DNA from: Cumulibacter manganitolerans
GTDB lineage: Bacteria; Actinomycetota; Actinomycetes; Mycobacteriales; Antricoccaceae
DNA: 64,000 nucleotides
Reading direction: 5' to 3'
NCBI RefSeq assembly: GCF_009602465.1
Contig: NZ_WBKP01000002.1
Coordinates: forward strand, 62,001 to 126,000
How positions within the stretch are numbered: the first letter of the stretch is position 1; each line of letters begins with the position of its first letter. A program made the position numbers and the translations under genes. Positions 27,022-34,332 of the stretch are shown piece by piece. The notes under the pieces were generated by a model. It worked only from the letters and a program-made list of their open reading frames with translations, was not told the origin of the DNA and made no database searches.

Positions 27022-28491
27022 TCAGCTCATGCGGGCGGTCGTGTCGAACAGGTCGTACTCGTCGGGATGGAGCTGGTGCTGCACGACGAAGGAGCGGTCC
27101 TTGATCCGCCACAGTCCTTGCCCGGTGCCGAGGGTCGGCAGGAGGGAGCGTTCGGTGCCGGTCAGGCCGAGGGTCTTCGCGGTGGTGCCGAGCTGGTCGG
27201 ATTCTTGCCGGTAGATGATCCGCGACTCGGCGTTCGCCAACAAAGAGTTGGCCAGCGACCGCATCGCCGATCCCTGGTCGCCGACGTTCTCCAAGTCGGT
27301 GAGCTTGTGGAAGATGAGCATGTTGCTGATCCCGTAGGCGCGGGCCAGCCGCCAGTGCGCGTCCATGCGCTTCAGCAGCGCGGGCTCGCTCATCAGCCGC
27401 CAGGCCTCGTCATAGATCACCCACCGCTGACCGCCGTTCGGGTCCAGCAGCGCCGATTCCATCCACGCGCTGGAGCAGGTCATCAGCACCGAGATGAGCG
27501 TGGCATTCTCCGTCACCCGCGACAGGTCCAGCGACACCATCGGCAACGTCGGATCGAACTGCTCGGTGCTGGGGCCGTCGAACAGGCCGGACAGGTCGCC
27601 GGCGACCAGACGCCGCAGCGCGTGCCCGACCATCCGGCCGTCCTCCGCCAGCCGCCCGTCGGGGTCGTCCGACGGGGTGAGGAGGTGGTCGACGATCATC
27701 GGCAGGATCGGCACCTCGTTCTCACGAACCGTCGCGGTCAGGGCGGTGTCGATCGCGGTGTGCTCCAGCGGGGTCATCGGCCGGGTCAGCACTGTCTCGG
27801 TCAGCGCGCCGATCAGGTCACGACGGCGGGAGGCGACCGTCGTCGCCCACTGCGCATCACTGAGCCCGGTCGGCCGGTAGCCCTCATCGAGCGGGTTGAG
27901 GCGGGTGGGCAGGCCGTGGCCGAGCTGGATCGCCCGGCCCCCGACCGCGCGGGCGATGGCGGTGTGCTCGCCTTTCGGGTCGCCCGGCACGTACACCCGC
28001 CGCCCGAACGGCAGCGACCGGGTGTAGAGGCTCTTGGCCAGCGAGGACTTCCCCGACCCCACGATCCCGGCGAGCACCACGTTCGGGGCGGTGATGATCC
28101 CAGCCTGGTAGAGCACCCACGGGTCATACACGAAGCTGGCGCCGGAGTAGAGGTTCTGGCCGACGAAGACGCCTTCGCTGCCCAGTCCTCCCTCGGCCAG
28201 GAACGGATACTGCGCCGCCAGCGTCGCGGAGGTGTCCTGGTGGCGAGGCAGCCGGAACCGGCCCGGGGTCCGCAACGCCACCGGCCCCGCCTCTCCGGCA
28301 GCCGGCAGATACTGCGTGGCCTTGCGTTCGGCGCGCTCGGCGTCGGCCTTGGCTTTCGCGGCGGCCATCTTCTGCCGGCGCTGCTCGGCCTGCAACTGTG
28401 CGGCGGCCTGGCGGCGCTGTTTGCGCAGACGCCTCCGTTCCTCGGCAGGGGCGACCAGAACGGCGGTGTGCAGGCGCTCCTTCTCGCTCAC
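27022..28491 (-). CDS. VirB4-like type IV secretion ATPase
   Basis: 489 residues. A basic coiled-coil N-terminus (EERRRLRKQRRQAAAQLQAE..) precedes the ATPase domain with Walker A AGIVGSGKSSL (about 141-151) and Walker B QRWVIYDEAWRLM (about 355-367). GISNMLIFHKLTDLENVGDQ and TGQGLWRIKDRSFVVQH are typical of the C-terminal VirB4 half. The GTG at 28491 overlaps the upstream stop as GTGA and fits better than a GTG at 28500. The N-terminal VirB4 half is missing; the PrgI/SCO6880-type protein at 30702 probably supplies it, as in many actinobacterial conjugation systems. Confidence 0.9.
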   Translation of the reverse strand: MSEKERLHTAVLVAPAEERRRLRKQRRQAAAQLQAEQRRQKMAAAKAKADAERAERKATQYLPAAGEAGPVALRTPGRFRLPRHQDTSATLAAQYPFLAEGGLGSEGVFVGQNLYSGASFVYDPWVLYQAGIITAPNVVLAGIVGSGKSSLAKSLYTRSLPFGRRVYVPGDPKGEHTAIARAVGGRAIQLGHGLPTRLNPLDEGYRPTGLSDAQWATTVASRRRDLIGALTETVLTRPMTPLEHTAIDTALTATVRENEVPILPMIVDHLLTPSDDPDGRLAEDGRMVGHALRRLVAGDLSGLFDGPSTEQFDPTLPMVSLDLSRVTENATLISVLMTCSSAWMESALLDPNGGQRWVIYDEAWRLMSEPALLKRMDAHWRLARAYGISNMLIFHKLTDLENVGDQGSAMRSLANSLLANAESRIIYRQESDQLGTTAKTLGLTGTERSLLPTLGTGQGLWRIKDRSFVVQHQLHPDEYDLFDTTARMS

Positions 28492-28853
28492 AGCCCCCAC
28501 CCCCGCGTGGCGCCACCGGCGGCAGGCGCCCCGGCGGGATCGATGCGGGTCATCTCATCGGCGGCGCGAGCCGCTCCGGCCAGCCGGCCTCTGGCTTCGT
28601 CCAGGGTGGTGCCAGCCTGATGGAGCTCATCGCCAGCCTGCAGCGCGGCGGCCCGTAACGCGGTCGGGTGACTGGGGATGGTGTGAGCGGCGGCGAGCCG
28701 GTCGAGCACCAGCCGCATCGCCGCGGTCGCATCGCGCAGGTCCGCGATGATCGCATGCGCCCCCGCTTCGGTGAGCTGGCCGGCGCTCGCGAGGGCGCGG
28801 AGATTCCGGGCCGCTTCGGTGGCGTAGGCGGCGGGATAGGAGAACGTGGGCAC
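28488..28853 (-). CDS. Small helical ICE protein, related in its N-terminus to the 28973 product
   Basis: 121 residues, GTG start at 28853 after GGGAGG. It starts MPTFSYPAAYATEAARNLRALASAG, similar to MPTFYDPVADAEEASQALRG of the next gene upstream, and both end in a short RGWGL/RGLGL tail. It is almost entirely alpha-helical and Ala/Leu-rich. The two look like diverged duplicates, possibly with the same partner in the secretion machine. Function unknown. Confidence 0.68.
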   Translation of the reverse strand: MPTFSYPAAYATEAARNLRALASAGQLTEAGAHAIIADLRDATAAMRLVLDRLAAAHTIPSHPTALRAAALQAGDELHQAGTTLDEARGRLAGAARAADEMTRIDPAGAPAAGGATRGWGL

Positions 28854-28893
28854 CAGGGACCTCCCGAGATGCAGGGCGGACAGGGATGCCGGT

Positions 28894-28902
28894 CAGGTGC
28901 GC
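28894..28902 (-). promoter_or_regulatory. ICE-wide motif, copy c
   Basis: GCGCACCTG on the minus strand, 41 bases upstream of the GTG at 28853. Confidence 0.45.
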
Positions 28903-28972
28903 CCCGGCCCGCACACGGCGGCGCCGCCACCCCGTGACCGGGGCGACGGCACCGTGCACGGCGGGGCGCCGC

Positions 28973-29938
28973 TTACAGGCCGAGGCCGCGGTCGCGTTTG
29001 ACGGCCGCGACGCCGGGATGGGTGAACCACGACCCGTCGGTCTTCGCCGGACGGCCTTTCCCGGCCGCAGCCGGGGCCGTGCGCCCGCCACTCGCCGCAT
29101 CGGATGCCCCGAGCGCTCTGGTCGACCGGGACGCCCCGGCCCCGGTGGCACCTCCCGCTCCTGCCACAGGCCCGCCGACCGCTCCCGCCACGCTCACAGC
29201 GCCGCCGACGTTCGGGCCGATGGGCCCAGCCATGCGGGATTCGGGGTCAAGGCGGTCTTCGGGCGGGATCGGGTGGCGGCGGTAGAGGCCGACGTGCCCC
29301 ATGTCGGGGTTGTAGGTCAGCGTGTACTCGCCGCCGACAGCCTCCTGGTCCAACGGCCCGGCGGGGAGGGTGTCGTAGACATAGCCGTTTTCCATCGCCG
29401 CATCGGTGGTCTCGGTGCCGTAGTCGAAGCCGGACAAGTGTTCGATCGCCGCGTCCGGGCCGTGTCGGTCGATCATCGACAGCACCGCATCGGCTTCCTC
29501 GCCCTGGAGGAACACGATGTTCACCCACCGTGAGACCGCCTCGGACCCCCGCTCCAGGCTCGCGGCGGCTGACGGCGCGGGCGGCCCGGGTGCGGGGTGC
29601 CAGGCGATCCGCCCAGCGGCCTGCATGGCGAGGTTCAGCCGTTCCTCCACCGCATCGAGTCCGGTGGCCGCGTCGAAGAGCTGCCCGGCGGCCTGGTGGG
29701 CGTCCCGGATGCCCGCGGCCTGGTCGCCGTGGTCATCGAAGGCGCGGCCCTCGTGCCGGTTGTGCTGCTGCGCGATCTGTGCGAGGGACTGCTGCAAGGA
29801 ACGCACCCCGGACAGCAGGTTCCCCATCACTGTGTAGGCGTCCTCGGGATGGGCGATGTCACGGCTGGCGTGCGCCAGACCGCGCAACGCCTGCGACGCC
29901 TCCTCAGCGTCGGCGACGGGATCATAGAATGTAGGCAC
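28973..29938 (-). CDS. ICE helical protein with Ala/Gly-rich C-terminus
   Basis: 321 residues, GTG start at 29938 behind GGGAGG. A helical N-terminal domain (residues 1-110, with QQHNRHEGRAFDDHGDQAAG), a middle domain (RWVNIVFLQGEEADAVLSMI, GGEYTLTYNPDMGHVGLYRR), then a low-complexity Gly/Ala/Pro stretch and a short basic end. The first 25 residues resemble those of the 28488 product. I do not recognise the family; it is co-oriented with the conjugation genes. Confidence 0.72.
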   Translation of the reverse strand: MPTFYDPVADAEEASQALRGLAHASRDIAHPEDAYTVMGNLLSGVRSLQQSLAQIAQQHNRHEGRAFDDHGDQAAGIRDAHQAAGQLFDAATGLDAVEERLNLAMQAAGRIAWHPAPGPPAPSAAASLERGSEAVSRWVNIVFLQGEEADAVLSMIDRHGPDAAIEHLSGFDYGTETTDAAMENGYVYDTLPAGPLDQEAVGGEYTLTYNPDMGHVGLYRRHPIPPEDRLDPESRMAGPIGPNVGGAVSVAGAVGGPVAGAGGATGAGASRSTRALGASDAASGGRTAPAAAGKGRPAKTDGSWFTHPGVAAVKRDRGLGL

Positions 29939-29966
29939 GGTTCCTCCCTCAGCTTCTGGTCACTGA

Positions 29967-29975
29967 GAGGTGCGC
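29967..29975 (-). promoter_or_regulatory. ICE-wide motif, copy d
   Basis: GCGCACCTC on the minus strand (last base differs from the consensus), 28 bases upstream of the GTG at 29938. It lies between that start and the opposed gene at 30012. Confidence 0.4.
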
Positions 29976-30011
29976 ACCGAGCATCCGACCAACACCGAGG
30001 AGAGCGACCGC

Positions 30012-30695
30012 GTGGCCGATGAGAACAGCGATCCGCTGGTGAGCAAGCATCTCCAGACTCTGCGGCTGTTCAAGCGTCGTGCGGACGAACTGTTCTCATG
30101 CGGACTTGCTCAGCGCGATGACGCACTCAAGCTCGGGCAACAGCTCCATATGAACCTCGTGCTCGATAAGACCACCGGCGAAACCTCTGTGCGAGATTTG
30201 CGCCAGGTGATCCCTCCCAGAGAGCAAGTCGCCTACGCTCTCACGTTGATACGCCCCCTGACGCTGTCCAAGAAGGGCGACAGGTTGGCGTGGAGAACCG
30301 TCATGACGGCCCTCGACTTCTTCTGCCCTCCGGCAGACGCCGTCAACAAGGAGCGGATAGGTGAGCTGCGTGAGGGGTGGAGCAAGTACCCGGTTCGTCG
30401 GATGCGGATCATGCAAGCGCCCATTGATCCGGATGCACCGGGGCCGCGCATCGATGCGTGGGATAACGAGATCGCGCGAAAGTTCCTCTACGGCGATCTG
30501 GTGCACGGAGACGACAACGCAGAACTCCTGGAAGCCCTTGGAGACGATCAGGTGGTCTTTTCTGCCGGAGCGATGGCGTCGGACGGCTTCATCTTGATGA
30601 ACAACACTTACGAGGTCATGCATTGCCTCCGGCCCGATATTGCCCCCGAACACGCTCACTTCTCGCGAACGACGGTGACTCAGCAGAACGGCTGA
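30012..30695 (+). CDS. Unknown protein on the opposite strand inside the conjugation cluster
   Basis: 227 residues from GTG 30012, which follows GAGGAGAG at 7-base spacing; an in-frame GTG at 29970 has no such site. It is the only rightward gene between 21 and 43 kb, and its codons are visibly less G/C-biased than its neighbours (Ile, Asn and Lys codons, 'ttgatgaacaacacttacgag'). The product is soluble and mostly helical with no recognised motif (VSKHLQTLRLFKRRADELFS, TVMTALDFFCPPADAVNKER, EVMHCLRPDIAPEHAHF). It is probably a later insertion; accessory genes in such positions are often defence or exclusion genes, but that is a guess. Confidence 0.75.
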   Translation: MADENSDPLVSKHLQTLRLFKRRADELFSCGLAQRDDALKLGQQLHMNLVLDKTTGETSVRDLRQVIPPREQVAYALTLIRPLTLSKKGDRLAWRTVMTALDFFCPPADAVNKERIGELREGWSKYPVRRMRIMQAPIDPDAPGPRIDAWDNEIARKFLYGDLVHGDDNAELLEALGDDQVVFSAGAMASDGFILMNNTYEVMHCLRPDIAPEHAHFSRTTVTQQNG

Positions 30696-30701
30696 ACGCC
30701 G

Positions 30702-32189
30702 TCACACCTGGCGGGCCAGCGGCAGAGCGGCGGCGGTGAACGCGGCGGCCTGCTGGCCGACCAGGCGGCGGGTTTCGCAGGAGGCTTGGATGGCGGCTTG
30801 CTCGATCGCCGAGACCGCCGCATCCAGTTCCTCGACCGTGGGCGCGGAGACCGCGATCAGGCCGGTGACGCGCAGCACCCCGTGCCCGGCGGTCAGATCG
30901 GCCTCCTGCTGGAGCACGTCCTCGTATTCGGCCGTCTGCGCAGCGTCCTCGATCTGCCCGATCTTGCGGCGTTGGGCGGCGTCCGAGATGTGTTCGACCT
31001 TCTTCTTGCGGATGTCGCGGGTGGCCTGGTCGGTGCGCATCGGCGTGTAGATCAGCGACAGTGCCCGCCCGATCCCGGAGGAGAGCACGATCGGGGCGAG
31101 GAACCCCGGATACACCATCGACCGCGGCCACTCGCTGATCCACAGCACCGCGTGGTACGCCGAGTCGGTGTGCAGCCTGGTCCAGGTCTCGGTGACCGCG
31201 ACCGGCCCCGCCGTGGCGAGGGACTGGCCCAGCTCCCCGTGCCGCTCCAGCGTCGCGGCCACGGCAGGGTCGTAGGCAGAACGCAGGATTACCGCGACCT
31301 GGCCGGGGGTGAGCCACCCGGCCGGGGTCAGGTCGGCCGAGCGCAGCGCCGCGGTGAGGGTGGACATCTCTTGGCGGAGCACGGCGGCGGCCCCGCGTAG
31401 TCCGCCGCCGGCGGTCCTGATCTGCCGGGCGGCGGCCTGCATGTCCAGCGACAGGGACAGGGTGGTGGCGTGGCGTTCCCCGGCGGGACCGGCCCGCTCG
31501 ATCAGCTCTTGGTAGGTCGTCGCGGCCCAGGAGCCGTCGCGGGTGCCGTGCGCTGCCCACCATTCCGCCAGCCCGGTGCCCGAATCCGGCAGCGTGCGCT
31601 CCAGCACCTGCAAGGTCGCGATCCGCCCGGACCGGCACACGGTCGCCAGCACCCTGCCCCAGGCGGTGACGCGGCGGTGCTGTTCGGCCGGGTCGAGCAG
31701 CACGAACGCGGGATGCCGCACTTCGCAGACGACGGTGAGGGTGTGCTGGTGCGGGTCGTGAATCATCCCGGCCCCGGTCTCCGGGTCGACGTGCTCGCGC
31801 AACCGCGCCTGGTCGCCGGGCAGGGCGAGCGTGCCCGCCGGTCGCGGGGCGACGATCCGGCGCCGGTAGGCGAGCTGCCCGCCGGTGCTGCGCCACAGCC
31901 ACCAGCCGGCCGCGGGTATCCATTCCACGACCGGGCGGCCGGCGACCGGCATCCAGGTCAGCACGACCGACAGCACCCACACCGGGGCGGTAGCGGCGAT
32001 GAGGATGCCGCCGCCGGCGTAGAACGCGCCCACCAGCGTCAGCACTCCGATCCCGAGGGTCACCAGCTGCGACGCGGACAGGCCCAGCAGCACGCCCCGG
32101 CGGGTGAGGCGGCTGAACTTCACCGGCACCAGCTCCGCCCCCGACCCGGCCTGGGCGCTGGTGTCCTCCGTGCTGTGTTTCGTGGCCAT
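30702..32189 (-). CDS. PrgI/SCO6880-type conjugation protein
   Basis: 495 residues. Two membrane helices near the N-terminus (LGLSASQLVTLGIGVLTLVG and GGGILIAATAPVWVLSVVLT) in a VirB3/PrgI-like arrangement, followed by a long cytoplasmic part resembling the N-terminal half of VirB4 (GMIHDPHQHTLTVVCEVRHP, YHAVLWISEWPRSMVYPGFL). AAGGAG precedes the ATG at 32189. In actinobacteria this protein and the separate VirB4 ATPase together form the channel motor. Its 3' end faces the 3' end of the opposed 30012 gene. Confidence 0.85.
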   Translation of the reverse strand: MATKHSTEDTSAQAGSGAELVPVKFSRLTRRGVLLGLSASQLVTLGIGVLTLVGAFYAGGGILIAATAPVWVLSVVLTWMPVAGRPVVEWIPAAGWWLWRSTGGQLAYRRRIVAPRPAGTLALPGDQARLREHVDPETGAGMIHDPHQHTLTVVCEVRHPAFVLLDPAEQHRRVTAWGRVLATVCRSGRIATLQVLERTLPDSGTGLAEWWAAHGTRDGSWAATTYQELIERAGPAGERHATTLSLSLDMQAAARQIRTAGGGLRGAAAVLRQEMSTLTAALRSADLTPAGWLTPGQVAVILRSAYDPAVAATLERHGELGQSLATAGPVAVTETWTRLHTDSAYHAVLWISEWPRSMVYPGFLAPIVLSSGIGRALSLIYTPMRTDQATRDIRKKKVEHISDAAQRRKIGQIEDAAQTAEYEDVLQQEADLTAGHGVLRVTGLIAVSAPTVEELDAAVSAIEQAAIQASCETRRLVGQQAAAFTAAALPLARQV

Positions 32190-32195
32190 CGCGGT

Positions 32196-33617
32196 TCACT
32201 CCTTCCTGCTCGGCGGGCGGCCGTCGCTGTCGGGCGGCTTCAGCCCGTCGGGGGCGTTCGGCGGCGGGGTCTGATGTGGCGGCACCCGCGAGTCCGTGCC
32301 GGCGCCGGTGTCGTAGGTGTTCTGGTTCGCGCCATCGGCGGCGGCCTCGGCCTGTCCGCCGATCTGCGCGCCGGCCTCGGGGCCGGCGGTCGCGGCCTTC
32401 TTCGCGACCTGCGCGCCGATCACCACCGCCGCGGCCGGCCCGGCAGCCGCTCCCGCACCGGCAGCGGAACCACCCGCACCACCGGCACCCGCGCCTGCTC
32501 CGGCGCCTGCTCCGGCGCCGCCTCCGGGTGGGGGCGGCGGAGTTCCGCCCCCACCACCGCCGGGCGGGGGTGGGGGCGGGTTCCCCCCGCCGCCACCGCC
32601 TCCGGGTGGAGGCGGATCATCCCCACCGCCACCACCGCGGCCGCCTCCGTCGTCGAGGATCTTCTTCGGGCCGTCGCCGGAGGGCGTGGCCGGGACGGGG
32701 ACGGGCCGGTTCATGGCGTTCTTGGCCTCTTGTTCGGCGCCCATGGTGTTGTAGAGGTCGAAGCCGAGGAAGGAGATCACGCGATAGACCATGTACGGCG
32801 CGAACGCGGCGATTGCGAGCATGACGATGCCGGTGATCGGTTCGGTGATCGCCGTCAGATCGGCCTCGATGGGGGTGGCCATCTGGGTGATCGCGATCAG
32901 GAGCACGACCACCAGCACCAGCTTGCTGATGATCAGGGCGATCACGAACGCCGCCCATTTCCCGATCCACGACCGGCTCGCATCCCACGCCGCCCCGGCG
33001 AACGCGAGCGGGGCGAGGACGATCGCGATCAGCAGCAGCGCTTTGCGGATCAACAGGGAGAACCACACGATCGCGGTGGCGGCGACCATGAGCCCGGCGA
33101 GGAAGATCGTCACGATCGCCCCGACGCCCGGTGCGGAGATGTTGATCGCGGTGAGGCCGGCGGCGAGCAGGATGATCTTGTCGCCCATCGTGCCGGTCGT
33201 CTCCCCGGCGGCCTGGATGATCCCGATGGTCAGCTGGTCGGTGATCTCCAATGCCAGCGCGGCCAGGGTGATGACCACGAAACTGCCGAGCACTGCTTTG
33301 CCGGCGCCGAGGGCGGCGCGGGACAGGGCGGTCGGGTCGCGGCGGATGAGGCCGAGGATGAGCTGGAAGCAGAAGAAGACCAGGACGATAAAGATGCCGA
33401 TGCCGAACAGCAGGTTGTAGACGGACACGTACCCGTCCTGGGTGACGTCGACCATCGTGGTGGTGTCGAACACCGCCCACATCGCTTCCAGCAGCCAGCC
33501 CGCGGCGCCGCCGACGGCCTGGGCGAACCAGTCGAACGGGGCCGAGATCAGCGATGCGGCCGCCTCACCGGCCGAGTCGCACACGTTGGAGATGACGGGG
33601 ATATCGCACAGCGCCAT
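32196..33617 (-). CDS. TrbL/VirB6-like polytopic membrane protein with Gly/Pro-rich tail
   Basis: 473 residues. About eight hydrophobic segments lie in the first 290 residues (e.g. SVYNLLFGIGIFIVLVFFCF, INISAPGVGAIVTIFLAGLM, ALLLIAIVLAPLAFAGAAWD). A long C-terminal tail rich in Gly and Pro (runs such as PPPPGGGG) then Ala follows. This is the pattern of VirB6/TrbL channel proteins of Gram-positive conjugation systems. ATG at 33617 fits the GGGAGG site better than the GTG three bases earlier. It ends 6 bases before the start of the PrgI-type gene. Confidence 0.85.
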   Translation of the reverse strand: MALCDIPVISNVCDSAGEAAASLISAPFDWFAQAVGGAAGWLLEAMWAVFDTTTMVDVTQDGYVSVYNLLFGIGIFIVLVFFCFQLILGLIRRDPTALSRAALGAGKAVLGSFVVITLAALALEITDQLTIGIIQAAGETTGTMGDKIILLAAGLTAINISAPGVGAIVTIFLAGLMVAATAIVWFSLLIRKALLLIAIVLAPLAFAGAAWDASRSWIGKWAAFVIALIISKLVLVVVLLIAITQMATPIEADLTAITEPITGIVMLAIAAFAPYMVYRVISFLGFDLYNTMGAEQEAKNAMNRPVPVPATPSGDGPKKILDDGGGRGGGGGDDPPPPGGGGGGGNPPPPPPGGGGGGTPPPPPGGGAGAGAGAGAGAGGAGGSAAGAGAAAGPAAAVVIGAQVAKKAATAGPEAGAQIGGQAEAAADGANQNTYDTGAGTDSRVPPHQTPPPNAPDGLKPPDSDGRPPSRKE

Positions 33618-33663
33618 CACGAACCTCCCTTACAGGACAGGGGTGTGAGAGGAGGGCGGGTGC

Positions 33664-33933
33664 TCACACCGCTTGGCCCACGTCCCAGAAGAAGTTGATG
33701 AGCGTCACCGACGCGCCGCAGATCACGGCCGCGCCGCAGGAGATGAGGACGCCGATCTTTCCCCGGCCCGCCAGGTGCGGGTTCGAGGAGTTGGAGCCGA
33801 AACCCCACACGATCGCCGAGACGATCAGCGCGAGCACGGACAGGATGAGGCCGACGGTCATCACGGCGCCGACGATGTCGCGCAGCTGGTCGATGCCCGG
33901 CAGGCCCGAGCTGTTGGGGTCGATGTCGATCAC
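33664..33933 (-). CDS. Small two-helix membrane protein, VirB2/pilin-like (copy 1)
   Basis: 89 residues, GTG start at 33933 after GAGGAG. Two membrane helices (IVGAVMTVGLILSVLALIVS and IGVLISCGAAVICGASVTLI) are separated by a polar loop with SNPHLAGRGKIG. Same length and layout as the product at 34066 (shared GxGKxGVL..GAAI..G), so the two are paralogues. The topology matches VirB2/TrbC-type pilins, and conserved proteins of this kind (I believe DUF6112) accompany actinobacterial T4SS genes. Confidence 0.78.
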   Translation of the reverse strand: MIDIDPNSSGLPGIDQLRDIVGAVMTVGLILSVLALIVSAIVWGFGSNSSNPHLAGRGKIGVLISCGAAVICGASVTLINFFWDVGQAV

Positions 33934-33976
33934 GGCAGAACTCCTCTGGACGAAGACGGAAAAATGGTTCTGCCAC

Positions 33977-33985
33977 CAGGTGCAC
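33977..33985 (-). promoter_or_regulatory. ICE-wide motif, copy e
   Basis: GTGCACCTG on the minus strand, 44 bases upstream of the GTG at 33933, between the two pilin-like genes. Confidence 0.5.
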
Positions 33986-34007
33986 CCCGGCCCGCCAGCA
34001 CGAGAAA

Positions 34008-34046
34008 GCGCCCACCGCCGGGGACGAGTCCGCTGAGGGTGGGCGC
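34008..34046 (-). terminator. Hairpin between the two pilin-like genes
   Basis: GCGCCCACC and GGTGGGCGC are perfect 9-base arms with a 21-base loop, 20 bases after the 34066 stop on the minus strand. It probably ends or attenuates the upstream transcript before a fresh unit begins at motif copy e. Confidence 0.6.
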
Positions 34047-34065
34047 AGCGTGCGTGGTGTGCGGG

Positions 34066-34332
34066 TTAGAGCTGTTCGCCGACCGAGACGAGCCAGTTGA
34101 TCCAGGCGATGCCGCTGCCGGCGAGGATCGCCGCGCCGAGCGCTACGAGCACACCGGCACGTCCCTTGGAGGCGACCTGGTAGTTCCCGGTCGACGCACC
34201 GATCGCCCAGGCGATGCCGGAGACGATAAGCATGAGCACGGCGATGACGAGCACGAACATCAGCAGCGCCCCGATGACCTCTTCCATCTCGCCGATCCCG
34301 GCCAGCCCGTCGAAATCGGGGAACACGTCCAT
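34066..34332 (-). CDS. Small two-helix membrane protein, VirB2/pilin-like (copy 2)
   Basis: 88 residues from ATG 34332 (a GTG three bases earlier is possible). Acidic N-terminus, then helices VIGALLMFVLVIAVLMLIVS and AGVLVALGAAILAGSGIAWI around the loop NYQVASKGRAG. It is a paralogue of the 33664 product. The start overlaps the upstream peptidase stop. Two non-identical pilin-like subunits could form a mixed or alternative pilus or channel component. Confidence 0.78.
   Translation of the reverse strand: MDVFPDFDGLAGIGEMEEVIGALLMFVLVIAVLMLIVSGIAWAIGASTGNYQVASKGRAGVLVALGAAILAGSGIAWINWLVSVGEQL

Noticed and set aside
31470-33698. 742-codon plus-strand frame opposite the PrgI and TrbL-like genes
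   Set aside because: Same reasoning: no motif, shadow composition, and the opposite strand encodes conserved conjugation proteins with ribosome-binding sites.
33770-33785. Further copies of the AGGTGC core inside genes (e.g. 33770, 34930, 35260, 39440, 54962)
   Set aside because: These lie inside coding sequence where CTG CAC codons make the core common; only copies in gaps before starts were counted.
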